Shown here piece after piece: positions 1-8,701 of a stretch of DNA of 35,593 nucleotides (the first letter of the stretch is position 1; each line of letters starts with the position of its first letter). Origin of the DNA: Novosphingobium sp. AP12 (GTDB lineage: Bacteria; Pseudomonadota; Alphaproteobacteria; Sphingomonadales; Sphingomonadaceae); NCBI RefSeq assembly GCF_000281975.1, contig NZ_AKKE01000178.1, forward strand, positions 1-35,593, given 5' to 3'. The position numbers were made by a program, and so were the translations under genes. A model generated the notes under the pieces. That model did no database searches. It had not been told where the DNA came from and worked only from the letters and a program-made list of their open reading frames with translations.

Positions 1-1506
1 GGCTGGCTCGCCTATCCGCCGCTATCGGAACTCGATTTCTCGCCCGGTGTCGGCGTCGACTATTATCTGTGGTCGCTACAGATCGCCGGGGTCGGAACGC
101 TCTTGTCGGGCATCAATCTGGTGACGACGATCCTCAAGGTGCGCGCACCCGGGATGACCTACACGCGCATGCCGGTATTCTGCTGGACCGCGCTTGCTAC
201 GAACCTGCTGATCGTAGCGGCCTTCCCAATCCTCACCGCCACCTTCGCGATGCTGACGCTGGACCGCTACCTCGGCTTCCACTTCTTCACTAACGGCGGC
301 GGCGGTAACGCCATGCTTTACATCAGTCTGATTTGGACCTGGGGTCACCCCGAAGTCTACATCCTGATCCTGCCAGCCTTTGGCATCTTCTCTGAGGTCG
401 TATCGACGTTCTCCGGCAAGCCGCTGTTCGGCTACCGCTCGATGATCATCGCCACGATGGCGATCTGCATCCTCTCGTTTCTTGTCTGGCTCCACCACTT
501 CTTCACGATGGGGGCGGGCGCCAACGTGAACGCCGTTTTCGGGATCGCGACGATGATCATCGCCGTTCCAACCGGCGTGAAGGTCTTCAACTGGCTCTTC
601 ACGATGTACGGTGGACGGGTCCGGTTCGAAGTGCCGATGCTCTGGGCCGTTGGCTTCATGGTGACCTTCGTGCTCGGCGGTATGACGGGCGTTTTGATGG
701 CGATCCCGCCGGCGGACTTCGTCGTGCACAACTCGCTGTTTCTCGTCGCCCACTTCCACAACGTCGTGATCGGTGGCGTGATCTTCGGCGTCTTCGCGGG
801 GTACACCTACTGGTTCCCGAAGGCGTTCGGTTTCCGGCTGCACGAGGGCCTCGGGAAGGCCGCCTTCTGGTGCTGGTTCCTCGGCTTCTATCTCGCTTTC
901 ATGCCGCTTTACGCCGCCGGCCTCATGGGCATGACGCGTCGCATGCAGCATTACGATGACCCGAACTGGGTACCGTACATGCATATCGCGATGGTTGGGG
1001 CGCTGGTCATCCTGTGTGGCATCCTCTGTCAGGCCGCCCAACTCGTGGTCTCAATCCGCCAGCGCGATCAGCGTCGGGACCTCACCGGAGATCCGTGGGA
1101 TGGGCGCAACCTCGAGTGGGCGACCACGTCGCCGCCACCGAGCTTCAATTTTGCGGTCCTGCCCGACGTTCATGGCGAGGAGGCCTATTGGGGCATCAAG
1201 AGCCTGGCAATCAAGCAACAGCGCCTCGTGGATGAGCCGAAATACGAGGCGATTGCGATGCCGCGCAACAGCCCGACCGGAGTGGTCGCCAGCTTCTTCG
1301 CGGCCGTCACGGGTTTCGCGCTCATCTGGCACATTTGGTGGCTCGTTATACTCGGACTGCTCGGCGCCTATGTGGTGTTTGTCTTCTTCGCGTGGCGCGA
1401 CGTCGACGAGTTCGTAATCTCGGCGGACGAAGTGGCCCGGCTCGACCGCGAGCGGAGGCGCCTCCGAACCGAGATCCTTCTCCCTTCGCTGAGCAGAGAG
1501 TCATGA
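1..1506 (+). CDS. cyoB: Cytochrome bo3 ubiquinol oxidase subunit I (3' part; 5' end outside window)
   Basis: Catalytic heme-copper subunit of the quinol oxidase, which reduces O2 with electrons from ubiquinol and pumps protons across the inner membrane. The frame is open from base 1, so the start lies upstream; 501 residues are visible. The sequence shows the active-site motif WGHPEVY (CuB histidine and the cross-linked tyrosine), the HH pair in WLHHFF, and AHFHNV carrying the heme ligands. The C-terminal segment DLTGDPW...LEWATSSPPP-like and a last membrane helix around IWHIWW are typical of CyoB rather than of cytochrome c oxidase subunit I. From memory the whole stretch aligns closely with E. 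coli CyoB. It is followed by cyoC with an ATGA overlap (start codon at 1503, stop at 1504-1506). Confidence 0.96.
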   Translation, partial: GWLAYPPLSELDFSPGVGVDYYLWSLQIAGVGTLLSGINLVTTILKVRAPGMTYTRMPVFCWTALATNLLIVAAFPILTATFAMLTLDRYLGFHFFTNGGGGNAMLYISLIWTWGHPEVYILILPAFGIFSEVVSTFSGKPLFGYRSMIIATMAICILSFLVWLHHFFTMGAGANVNAVFGIATMIIAVPTGVKVFNWLFTMYGGRVRFEVPMLWAVGFMVTFVLGGMTGVLMAIPPADFVVHNSLFLVAHFHNVVIGGVIFGVFAGYTYWFPKAFGFRLHEGLGKAAFWCWFLGFYLAFMPLYAAGLMGMTRRMQHYDDPNWVPYMHIAMVGALVILCGILCQAAQLVVSIRQRDQRRDLTGDPWDGRNLEWATTSPPPSFNFAVLPDVHGEEAYWGIKSLAIKQQRLVDEPKYEAIAMPRNSPTGVVASFFAAVTGFALIWHIWWLVILGLLGAYVVFVFFAWRDVDEFVISADEVARLDRERRRLRTEILLPSLSRES

Positions 1507-2171
1507 CGACCGCGACAGCCTCCATCCAGACCCCCGTCGATCCACACCATCTTGGCAGAGCGGGCGGGGGAGGGGACGAAACCCCAGGGAGTGGCGCCGG
1601 TGGCCCCGCGCCAAAGAAGATCGTTGTCGCCTATGGCTTCTGGATCTTCCTGCTCTCGGACATCATCATGTTTGCGGCGCTGTTCGCTGCCTACGCCGTG
1701 CTGAAGAATGCGACCGCCGGCGGTCCGATAACGAACGAGCTGTTTAGCCGCACGACCGTCGCAATCGAGACGGTGCTACTGCTCCTATCGACCTTTGCAT
1801 GCGGTCTGGCGGCGAAGGCCGCCGAGGCGGGCAAGCGCCGTTTGGCGCAGATCGGGCTTCTGGTGACAGCAACGCTCGGCGTGGCGTTTCTCGTTCTGGA
1901 GATCATCGAGTTCGCCGAACTGATCGGGAAGGGAGCAGGTCCGGATCGATCCGCGTTCTTGTCCGCCTTCTTTGCGCTGGTCGGCTGTCACGGCCTCCAT
2001 GTTGCGGTGGGACTGCTCTGGGCCGGAACGATGATCGCTCAGTTCAAGGCAAAGGGATTCAGGGCAGACATCATGCGTCGGTTCGCCTGCTTCAACCTCT
2101 TCTGGCACGCCCTCGACATTATCTGGGTGGCCATTTTCACCGTCGTTTATCTTCTGGGGACGCTGCCATGA
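1503..2171 (+). CDS. cyoC: Cytochrome bo3 ubiquinol oxidase subunit III
   Basis: Membrane subunit III of the quinol oxidase, 222 residues, close to the usual CyoC length of about 205 with a longer, Gly/Pro-rich N-terminal tail (residues about 1-40). Hydrophobic helices begin at YGFWIFLLSDIIMF, a signature of the CoxC/CyoC family; the later GCHGLHV and FWHALDIIW segments are also family hallmarks. Subunit III lacks redox centres and stabilises subunit I. The ATG at 1503 overlaps the cyoB stop, so translation is probably coupled; a longer frame open from 1335 runs inside cyoB and was not used. The stop overlaps the cyoD start in the same ATGA fashion. Confidence 0.95.
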   Translation: MTTATASIQTPVDPHHLGRAGGGGDETPGSGAGGPAPKKIVVAYGFWIFLLSDIIMFAALFAAYAVLKNATAGGPITNELFSRTTVAIETVLLLLSTFACGLAAKAAEAGKRRLAQIGLLVTATLGVAFLVLEIIEFAELIGKGAGPDRSAFLSAFFALVGCHGLHVAVGLLWAGTMIAQFKAKGFRADIMRRFACFNLFWHALDIIWVAIFTVVYLLGTLP

Positions 2172-2563
2172 GCAAGACACCGATCCAGTCCCACAGCCAC
2201 GGAGATGCGGCGCCCGGCGACGAGCAATCCGACATTCTTGCCGGGATCAGCGGCTATGTCATTGGTCTGGTGCTGGCGGCGGGGCTGACTGCGACGTCCT
2301 TCTGGGTGGCGTCCACAAATATGCTCTGGGAGCCGGGCGTTCCAATCGGTCTATGCGTCCTCGCCATCGCCCAAATGGGGGTTCACCTCGTCTTTTTTCT
2401 ACACATCACGACTGGACCAGATAACACCAACAATGTGCTCGCGCTCGCGTTCGGGTTGCTGATCGTTTTCCTCGTCATCGCGGGATCGCTCTGGATCATG
2501 GCCAACCTGAATGCGAACATGATGCCGATGGAGAGCCTGACCAATCTGTCGATGCAGCATTGA
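2168..2563 (+). CDS. cyoD: Cytochrome bo3 ubiquinol oxidase subunit IV
   Basis: Small membrane subunit of the bo3 oxidase, 131 residues. A polar His/Gly-containing N-terminal tail is followed by three hydrophobic helices. The motif QMGVHLVFFLHI in the second/third helix region is the family signature (COX4_pro/CyoD). The ATG at 2168 overlaps the cyoC stop. The usual next gene, cyoE (heme O synthase), is not present here; a CDF transporter gene follows after only 3 bases, so the operon has an altered end or heme O synthase is supplied elsewhere. The C-terminus is slightly extended and Met/Asn-rich. Confidence 0.94.
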   Translation: MSKTPIQSHSHGDAAPGDEQSDILAGISGYVIGLVLAAGLTATSFWVASTNMLWEPGVPIGLCVLAIAQMGVHLVFFLHITTGPDNTNNVLALAFGLLIVFLVIAGSLWIMANLNANMMPMESLTNLSMQH

Positions 2564-2566
2564 GCG

Positions 2567-3517
2567 ATGGTCCGCCCGTCCAATTCGGCCCGCAATGTCG
2601 TGCTTCTCGCGCTTGCCGGCAATGTGCTGGTCGCGATTACCAAGATCGTAGCAGCGGCAGTCACTGGCAGCGCCGCCATGGTCAGCGAAGCGGTGCATTC
2701 GGTGGTCGACACCGCCAACGAAGGCCTTCTCCTTCTTGGCTATCATCAATCGACGCGACGGCCCGATATCATTCATCCCCTCGGTTATGGGCGCGAACTC
2801 TACTTCTGGAGCTTCATCGTCGCGCTGATGGTGTTCGCGCTCGGCGCCGGAGTCTCGATCTATCAGGGCATACAGCACATCGTCTCCCCGGAGCCGATCG
2901 AGCATGTACTGGTCAATTACGTGGTGCTCGCATTGTCCTTCTGCTGTGAGGCGCCATCCTGGCTCGCCTCGAAGCGCAAGCTTGACGCTTCGCGTGGGGA
3001 GATGGGCTACTGGGAGGCAATCCACAGAAGCAAGGATCCGCCCACATTCGTGGTTCTGTTCGAGGATAGCGCTGCGCTGATCGGTATCTTCATCGCAGCC
3101 GCCGGTATTTACCTCTCGGAGCGTCTCGCCATGCCGGTGCTCGACGGCGTTGCATCGCTCCTTATTGGACTTGTACTCGCGGGCGTAGCGATCGTCCTCG
3201 CCCGCGAAAGCAAGAGTCTGCTGATCGGAGAGCGCGCCGCACCTCATGTCATGAACGACGCTGTCCACCTCGCACGTTCGCAACGCGGGGTAACAAATGC
3301 CGAGGGGACGATTACCGTCCAGCTCGCGCCCGACCAAATCGTCGTTGCGCTGAGTGTCGAATTTGATGAAGAGCTGACCGCTCGAGGCATCGAGGACACC
3401 GTGGAGCATATCGAGGACCGCATCCAGGCGGCCTGTCCTGAGATCGTGACGCTTTTCATCAAGCCGCAGACGCACGAGCGGTTTGCTGCTTGGAAGCTCA
3501 AGCACTTCGGGAACTGA
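2567..3517 (+). CDS. Cation diffusion facilitator (CDF) family transporter
   Basis: Probable divalent-metal/proton antiporter of the inner membrane, 316 residues, the usual CDF length. Transmembrane helices cover roughly residues 10-190 and a cytoplasmic ferredoxin-like C-terminal domain follows. The helix-2 metal site reads E41-x2-H44-x3-D48, an HxxxD signature preceded by a glutamate, and the helix-5 region carries an E166-D167 pair (FEDSAAL) instead of the common HxxxD. This pattern recalls the SLC30A9-like branch of the family rather than YiiP/ZitB, so the substrate is not predictable. The start lies 3 bases after the cyoD stop without a clear ribosome binding site, implying translational coupling to the oxidase genes. 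It ends tail-to-tail with the histidine kinase gene. Confidence 0.9.
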   Translation: MVRPSNSARNVVLLALAGNVLVAITKIVAAAVTGSAAMVSEAVHSVVDTANEGLLLLGYHQSTRRPDIIHPLGYGRELYFWSFIVALMVFALGAGVSIYQGIQHIVSPEPIEHVLVNYVVLALSFCCEAPSWLASKRKLDASRGEMGYWEAIHRSKDPPTFVVLFEDSAALIGIFIAAAGIYLSERLAMPVLDGVASLLIGLVLAGVAIVLARESKSLLIGERAAPHVMNDAVHLARSQRGVTNAEGTITVQLAPDQIVVALSVEFDEELTARGIEDTVEHIEDRIQAACPEIVTLFIKPQTHERFAAWKLKHFGN

Positions 3518-3551
3518 GCGCGGAAACGCGACTCCAATCGCATCCGGCTTG

Positions 3552-4202
3552 TTAGCGGGCGTAGATCGGCATCCGCAACTCGACGGTTGTGCCAACCTGG
3601 CAGGGGTGTGAATTGAATTCGATCCCGGCACCTCGGGCCAACTCGGCGACAATCGCCGTGCCTGCTCGGCCGACGGGTTTCGCCTGTGGCATGCCGATCC
3701 CATCGTCGCTCACAAGGCAGATCACTTCATCGCCCCGCCGCACGATGTCGACCTTTACCAGGCCGCCGGGCTGTACATAGGCATGGCGGGCCGCGTTGGT
3801 GAGGAGTTCGGAGACGATCATCAGCAGCGCCCAACCGCGTTCGGCATCGACTTCGATGTCGTTGGCGCGAAGCTGGACGAACACGCCTTGCTCCGCGAAT
3901 CTGGCCTGCGCGTGATGATGGCACAGATCGCCAAGCTGGTTGGCCAGATCCACCGCGTCGGCGCGCGGCGGTTGAAGCAACCGTTGAATCGACGCGAGCG
4001 AATAAAGCCGATCAGTGAGCGTTTCGAGGCGATCGCGTGTGCTCGCCAAGGTCGGTTGCCGACCGGCGACAGTGACCTCTGCGCACGCGACGGCAAAATC
4101 GTTCGCGGAGCGATGGATATACTCGGCCAGGAGGAGCTGGTGCGCGTAGGCTGCAGCCTTATGCGCGTCCATCGCCTCGGCCGGCGCAACATGGATGTGC
4201 AT
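3552..4202 (-). CDS. Short sensor histidine kinase (HisKA_2/HWE-like), no input domain
   Basis: Probable soluble histidine kinase of 216 residues. Near the N-terminus an H-box-like LLLAEYIHRSAND places the candidate phospho-accepting histidine at H30. The ATP-binding domain shows an N-box (SELLTNAARHA, N136), a G1 box (DDGIGMP, about 166-172), a G2 box (GRAGTAI, about 178-184) and the final GTTVELRMP strand. No PAS, GAF or membrane segment is present, so it must receive its signal from a partner or sense it in the cytoplasm. A GGGAG ribosome binding site lies about 10 bases before the ATG. No response regulator is adjacent; the next gene on the same strand is the wHTH/STAND regulator. The link to oxidase control is only positional. 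Confidence 0.82.
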   Translation of the reverse strand: MHIHVAPAEAMDAHKAAAYAHQLLLAEYIHRSANDFAVACAEVTVAGRQPTLASTRDRLETLTDRLYSLASIQRLLQPPRADAVDLANQLGDLCHHHAQARFAEQGVFVQLRANDIEVDAERGWALLMIVSELLTNAARHAYVQPGGLVKVDIVRRGDEVICLVSDDGIGMPQAKPVGRAGTAIVAELARGAGIEFNSHPCQVGTTVELRMPIYAR

Positions 4203-4315
4203 CAGACGAACTCCCAGAGCTTTGGCAGTTGCCCCCTGGCAACTATCTTCGGCTCAAGAATAGCAGCTCGCCAACGAGGCTGTTGTTAAGCGTTGTGAAG
4301 CGTCGAAAATCGCCT

Positions 4316-7237
4316 TCAGCTGGCTTTCACGTGAATTACTTGGTCCGAGTTCCCGACTGGTGACACCGCCTGCAATAGCGTTCGGGCCGTCTGCAGGTCG
4401 GGAGTGTCGCTACCGTCTTTGAACATGCCAATGGCCGATGAGAGAATCGAGGATGCAAAATGCGGCGTGCCGAGATCATCGAAGACATGCGCCATGTCGA
4501 TCGCCATCCGAAGTCGGGCGACCGCCATTCCGGTTCCCTCGTTGGCCTCTAAAGCCTCCTGAAGCGTGGCGAGGGCAGTTTGGGGGTTCCCGGCCCAACG
4601 CTCGGCTTGGGCCCGCAGGCGCAGGAATTCAGGACGGATCCAAGCGTGGAGCCCGATCGCAAAGCATTTTGCAATGAGGTTTGAGGCTTCAGTCTTCAAC
4701 CCAGACGCTGCCATGGCCCGTATCAACACGGATGCATAGGCGCGATTGGTGAGAAGCGCGTCTCCGCCAAGCAAGACGTCTGCTGCCTCAAGCAGTGCAG
4801 ACGACCGCGATGTGTCACCCGCGAGGGCGGCAATCGATTCGTCGTTTGCTCGAAGAATGGGAAGCCAGCCAGCCAGGCCGAACCTGTAAATCGTCTTGCG
4901 CAACAACTCGTTGAATCGCCGTGCGCGAGCAAAGTCACCACTTTCGATCGCGCAATAAATCAGGCCTGAGGCGAGGCAGTCGAGCAGGACCTCCTCACGG
5001 TCGAAACCAAGCATCTCGACCGATATCTCGTCAAGCATCTCCCACCCAAGGGCAGGGCGACCCGTTAGCACATAATTGTTCGCGAGATTCTTCTTCACGC
5101 AGATGGCGACCGACGCGGCAGAATCATGCAATCCCGCATCGCGACGGGATGAAAGGTCTTGGTGGAGCTTTTCCAATCTCCGCCGACTGGCAGGGAATCT
5201 GCCCTGGTTCGCTTCGCGCTGCGCCCGAAGTTGTTGTTCCTCCCAAAGGGCGATTTTGTCATTTGCCTTGAAGGCCGCGCGCTTCATTGCGTCCAGAACT
5301 GCGCCGACACCGTCTTGCTCGACCCCTCTCATTGCGAACCGCGCCCAAGCGCCTAAAGTCCGCCATTCCAGCTCCGTCTTGCCCAGTGTACGCGCCAGCT
5401 CGACAGTTGCGGCGTAGGTACCCACCGCCGAAGCGTGGTCTTGCGACAGATAGGAGTTCAGCGCCGATAGTCCGGCCAGAAGCTCAAGTTTCAGTGATTG
5501 ATCGGTCAACCCGACCTGCTCGTAGGCCGCATAAGCCCTTTTGATATTCTCTAGGGCTTCGACTCCGAAGGCGAGTTCACGCCACACGGGGAATCCGGCC
5601 GCCGCCAGCCTTACCCCGAGGTGCACGTCTCCGGCTTCCCCCATTGCCCAAGCGAGCCCTTTACGAAGGTCGCCGATCAGGCGGCCGCAATGGGCGCGCC
5701 AACGAACGGCGGGAACCGTTGGGCGCTCCAGGATCAGTTTTTGAAGGAGGTCGCGTTGAATCTGGGCGTGCATGTGCGCGAAGCGCCTCGCTTCGCCATG
5801 AGCCTCCAGCAAATCGCCGGCAAATTCCCGCGTGGTGTCGAGCAGGCGGTGACGATGCTCGCCAGCGACCCGATCCGTTGTCAGCATGGACTTTGCCACA
5901 AGGCCGGACAGTGCCTCGAACGTGTCTGCCGGCGTGAAATCATCCAACGACATCAGCCGGACCGCCGCGTCTAGGTCGAACGCCCCTTCGAACATTGAGA
6001 TCGCCCGGAGAACCGCCGCTTCGTCCCGCGTCAAAAGGGCGTAGCTCCACTCGAGCGTGAGCAGCAGCGTCTGTTGGCGTAGCGGGACGCCCTGTTCGTC
6101 GTTCCTGAGCAGTCGAAAACGGTTCTGCAGTTCGGCCAGCACTTCCGCTGCCGAGCGCCTGGCAAACCGAGAGGCGACCAATTCGATCGCCAGGGGAACG
6201 CCATCAAGCCGCCGGCAAATCTCCGCGAAGGCGGCCGCATCCGCGTCTGTAAGCGAATAGCCGGACTTTGCTTTCGCCCGAACCGCCAGCAACTGCGGTG
6301 CGGTATGACCCAGCACGCTTTGAGCGGTGTCGATCCTTCCAACCGGAGGATTTTCGAGGGGGTCGAGCCAAAAAACCCTCTCCTCCCGCGCCTGCAAAAT
6401 TCGCCTGCTGGTGACCAGTATCCGGACGTCCTGGGTGCTGGCGAGCAGCACGTTGCAGAAGTGCGCGACAGCCGTCGGCACGCACTCGCAAGTATCAAGG
6501 AGAAGCAGTGCCTTCCGTTGCGAGAGGATCGACATGATCGCCCGGAGAATGTCCCCTTGGCCTGGCGTGATGTTGAGGGCTGCGGCAATCGTCGGGGCTA
6601 CAAATTCGTCTCCGGCGACGCGGGACATGTCGACATAAGCAACAAGCTGCTCTTCTTCTTCTGCAAGTTGGTGAGCGGCTGCCAACGCAACCGTCGTCTT
6701 GCCCAGCCCGCCGACACCGACAACCGAGGTCAGACGATGCTGGGAAATGACCTCGCAGAGCTCAGCAATGGCGTCGGTACGCCCGATGATGGAGTTGGAC
6801 TGGTCAGGTATCTGAGATGTATCGATCTGCGATATAGCGCTTGTAGGTGTCGGAAGATCGGCAAGCCAGTATCCTCGGCCAGCCACCGTTGCGATGAAGT
6901 TTTCTGCTGGAGCATGTCTGCGAAGCGTGCGCCGGAGCGTTGCAACTGTGACTTTGAGATTGCTTTCGTGAACATACACGTCCGGCCAGACGGCCGCGAA
7001 TAAGTCGTCTTTCTTGACAATTTCACCTTTGTGCCCGGCTAAAACAAGCAGCATGTCCATCGCGCGCCCGCCGACAAGGACCGGCTCGTCGCCGCAAAAA
7101 AGCGATCGCCGGTTAGGATAGAGCCGGAAGGGACCAAAGGCGACGCACTCCTCGGAAACAGGAGGGACCGGCTCGGCTCCTTCGCCGAGGCGGGAAAGCA
7201 CTTGTTGCTCTATATTTTCCAGCCCCTGCTTCAGCAT
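4316..7237 (-). CDS. Winged-helix/STAND ATPase transcriptional regulator with helical repeats
   Basis: Large regulator of 973 residues. An OmpR/PhoB-type winged helix (about 32-128, ending TVAGRGYWL) is followed by a STAND/NB-ARC-like NTPase with Walker A GVGGLGKT (174-181) and Walker B ALLLLD (about 243-248), then RRLDGVPLAIELV, a classic motif of AfsR/MalT-like ATPases. The C-terminal half (about 500-960) is alpha-helical and TPR-like, presumably the ligand- or partner-sensing part. Such proteins switch on when the sensor domain releases the ATPase. An AAGGAG ribosome binding site lies 9 bases upstream of the ATG, and a 7-bp perfect hairpin sits just before it. Its target is unknown; neighbours suggest the oxidase operon or the lost TonB receptor. 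Confidence 0.88.
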   Translation of the reverse strand: MLKQGLENIEQQVLSRLGEGAEPVPPVSEECVAFGPFRLYPNRRSLFCGDEPVLVGGRAMDMLLVLAGHKGEIVKKDDLFAAVWPDVYVHESNLKVTVATLRRTLRRHAPAENFIATVAGRGYWLADLPTPTSAISQIDTSQIPDQSNSIIGRTDAIAELCEVISQHRLTSVVGVGGLGKTTVALAAAHQLAEEEEQLVAYVDMSRVAGDEFVAPTIAAALNITPGQGDILRAIMSILSQRKALLLLDTCECVPTAVAHFCNVLLASTQDVRILVTSRRILQAREERVFWLDPLENPPVGRIDTAQSVLGHTAPQLLAVRAKAKSGYSLTDADAAAFAEICRRLDGVPLAIELVASRFARRSAAEVLAELQNRFRLLRNDEQGVPLRQQTLLLTLEWSYALLTRDEAAVLRAISMFEGAFDLDAAVRLMSLDDFTPADTFEALSGLVAKSMLTTDRVAGEHRHRLLDTTREFAGDLLEAHGEARRFAHMHAQIQRDLLQKLILERPTVPAVRWRAHCGRLIGDLRKGLAWAMGEAGDVHLGVRLAAAGFPVWRELAFGVEALENIKRAYAAYEQVGLTDQSLKLELLAGLSALNSYLSQDHASAVGTYAATVELARTLGKTELEWRTLGAWARFAMRGVEQDGVGAVLDAMKRAAFKANDKIALWEEQQLRAQREANQGRFPASRRRLEKLHQDLSSRRDAGLHDSAASVAICVKKNLANNYVLTGRPALGWEMLDEISVEMLGFDREEVLLDCLASGLIYCAIESGDFARARRFNELLRKTIYRFGLAGWLPILRANDESIAALAGDTSRSSALLEAADVLLGGDALLTNRAYASVLIRAMAASGLKTEASNLIAKCFAIGLHAWIRPEFLRLRAQAERWAGNPQTALATLQEALEANEGTGMAVARLRMAIDMAHVFDDLGTPHFASSILSSAIGMFKDGSDTPDLQTARTLLQAVSPVGNSDQVIHVKAS

Positions 7238-7251
7238 AACCCGCTCTCCTT

Positions 7252-7268
7252 CTTCGGCTACGCCGAAG
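7252..7268. promoter_or_regulatory. Perfect 7-bp inverted repeat in leader of the STAND regulator gene
   Basis: CTTCGGC-TAC-GCCGAAG forms a perfect 7-bp hairpin with a 3-base loop, 15 bases before the ATG of the regulator gene and overlapping its AAGGAG region on the - strand. It could be an operator for autoregulation or a structure affecting ribosome access. Function is inferred only from position. Confidence 0.4.
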
Positions 7269-7297
7269 CCGGGCTAACGAGTGCCGCGATCAGTGAC

Positions 7298-8093
7298 TCA
7301 ACAAGCGTTCACAGGTAGCCTCATAACTTCATTGTCGCGCCGTTTGAGGATCCAAGCAATCCCTACCGAAGGTGGCACGCCTCCTACTTTAGTTGATGCG
7401 TGAGCTGGCTCAAAGCGGCAATGGGGGGCAAGGGTCAACACGACGCGGCGTCCCCTCGGCCCTCCATAAGGGCTGAGGTTGGCGCCGCGGTTGAAAACCT
7501 TGGTGACATTGTGGTCAAGTAGGTTCTGGATCACGAAACGGATTTCGTATTGCCCCGGTATGCCGGACCCTAAGTTCGGTCGATATGCAGCGTGGAGATC
7601 GAGGTAGAACTGGCGCGAGATGCGCTAAACTAGGCGGGCGGCGACCATTGAAGCCCTCGCGTGATACCTATCGTAAAATTGTCGCCGGAAACCAAAGCTC
7701 ACGGGGCCATGCTTCCATTCGGCTGCGAAATTGATGCGCCACCGCAGCGGGCCATCAGAGAAAGCCACATGGCGTATAGGCTTGAGCGGTATGCTCGCCG
7801 ACCCAGGGGACTGTCCAGTCCCAAGTCCGCCTAGATGCAGCGCCTCGCGCGAGGTTCGACCCTGTGACCAATCTCCCGTAAGGTCGATCGTGAGAACGGA
7901 CCTGCCAACCTTGAGCGTCGAAATATAGATTCGTGCAATCAAGCCTCCGGTGTAGCCGGCCGTATATCGGCAGCAGTGTGGGGAACGCGCCTTTTGAGCT
8001 CGACGGTGATTTATGCGCCCGCCTGCGACCAAACCACAGCTTGACCTCTGCCAATCCCTGATGCCACCAGTCGAATCGATCTGGCTTATGCAC
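7298..8093 (-). pseudogene. TonB-dependent receptor, decayed 3' remnant
   Basis: The - strand keeps a recognisable C-terminal beta-barrel end of an outer-membrane TonB-dependent receptor. Segments such as RSVLTIDLTGDW, PLRWRINFAAEWKHG, QFYLDLHAAYRP and VIQNLLDHNVTKVFNRGAN run in one frame from about 8032 to 7298, ending in the family-typical GRRVVLTLA. An in-frame TAG at 7625-7627 interrupts it. Upstream, similarity jumps to another frame (to about 8093), and no plug domain or TonB box is found. Intact receptors are 650-900 residues, so most of the gene is missing. It is a relic, perhaps once controlled by the adjacent regulator. Confidence 0.72.
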
Positions 8094-8413
8094 TGCTGGG
8101 ATCAGATGGGGAATAGACGGCCAGGACCGTCGAAATTCTTAGCCCAGTGACCTTTTGGCCATGACAGCCGCGTCTGCTTAACAATGAAATGGCCGGAAGA
8201 CCGGAACGGTTTGTCTATTAATGACAAGTCAGCAGCGCGCCGACGGCATGATCCTTAAGGCTCCCAAGGTCCATCGTCGCGGCATAAATCGCAAGGCGGG
8301 CGCTTTAGATTTGCACATCGGCATTCCTTTTTCGGCCGCCGCGAGCGCACAGGAACTTACCCTGAGCCCGTCTATTAATGTGATTCTCAGGTGTTAAAGG
8401 CTGACCCCTCTCA
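8094..8413. other. Non-coding stretch between receptor remnant and small membrane-protein gene
   Basis: About 320 bases without a supported gene. Near 8335-8397 a short + strand frame reads like a signal-peptide cleavage region (SAAASAQELTLSP) and ends in TAA, which may be a fragment of an exported protein, but it is too short to identify. Nothing else was recognised. Confidence 0.4.
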
Positions 8414-8701
8414 ATGAACCATGAAGCACTCATCGCTTGGACCTCGCTTTACATTGCGGTTGGATCGATGGCGCTGCTGTGCGCCTCCCTCGCGGTGATG
8501 CTCACGATCCAGGAGGTACGGGTCGGGGCGTGGCGCCCTCCCCTCGCGACTATGGCCGACATTGTTCTCGCTCTTCCGAAAATTTGGTTGCGATGGCAGA
8601 AGAACTATCTCCTCGGAGCGCCGGTAATCGCGGCCGTCGCCCTGGCATTCGCCCACCACGTCGGCTTCGACGTATTTTGGAATATCGAACCTACCGGTTG
8701 A
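8414..8701 (+). CDS. Small hypothetical membrane protein
   Basis: A 95-residue frame with two hydrophobic segments (about 8-31, LYIAVGSMALLCASLAVML; and about 69-83, LGAPVIAAVALAFAH) separated by a basic/aromatic stretch (LPKIWLRWQKNYLL). This composition suggests a small inner-membrane protein with both segments spanning. No family is recognised. No convincing ribosome binding site is seen; AAAGG lies 14 bases upstream. It overlaps the end of the lytic transglycosylase gene tail-to-tail by 11 bases, which is compatible with two real genes. It could also be a chance frame. Confidence 0.5.
   Translation: MNHEALIAWTSLYIAVGSMALLCASLAVMLTIQEVRVGAWRPPLATMADIVLALPKIWLRWQKNYLLGAPVIAAVALAFAHHVGFDVFWNIEPTG

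Noticed and set aside
76..1041. Long - strand open frame (321 residues) antisense to cyoB
   Set aside because: Composition is dominated by Arg/His/Glu/Asp typical of a shadow frame in GC-rich DNA, and cyoB on the other strand is unmistakable.
2399..3703. 434-residue - strand open frame across the CDF gene
   Set aside because: Antisense to a clear CDF transporter and spans the intergenic region without a plausible start.
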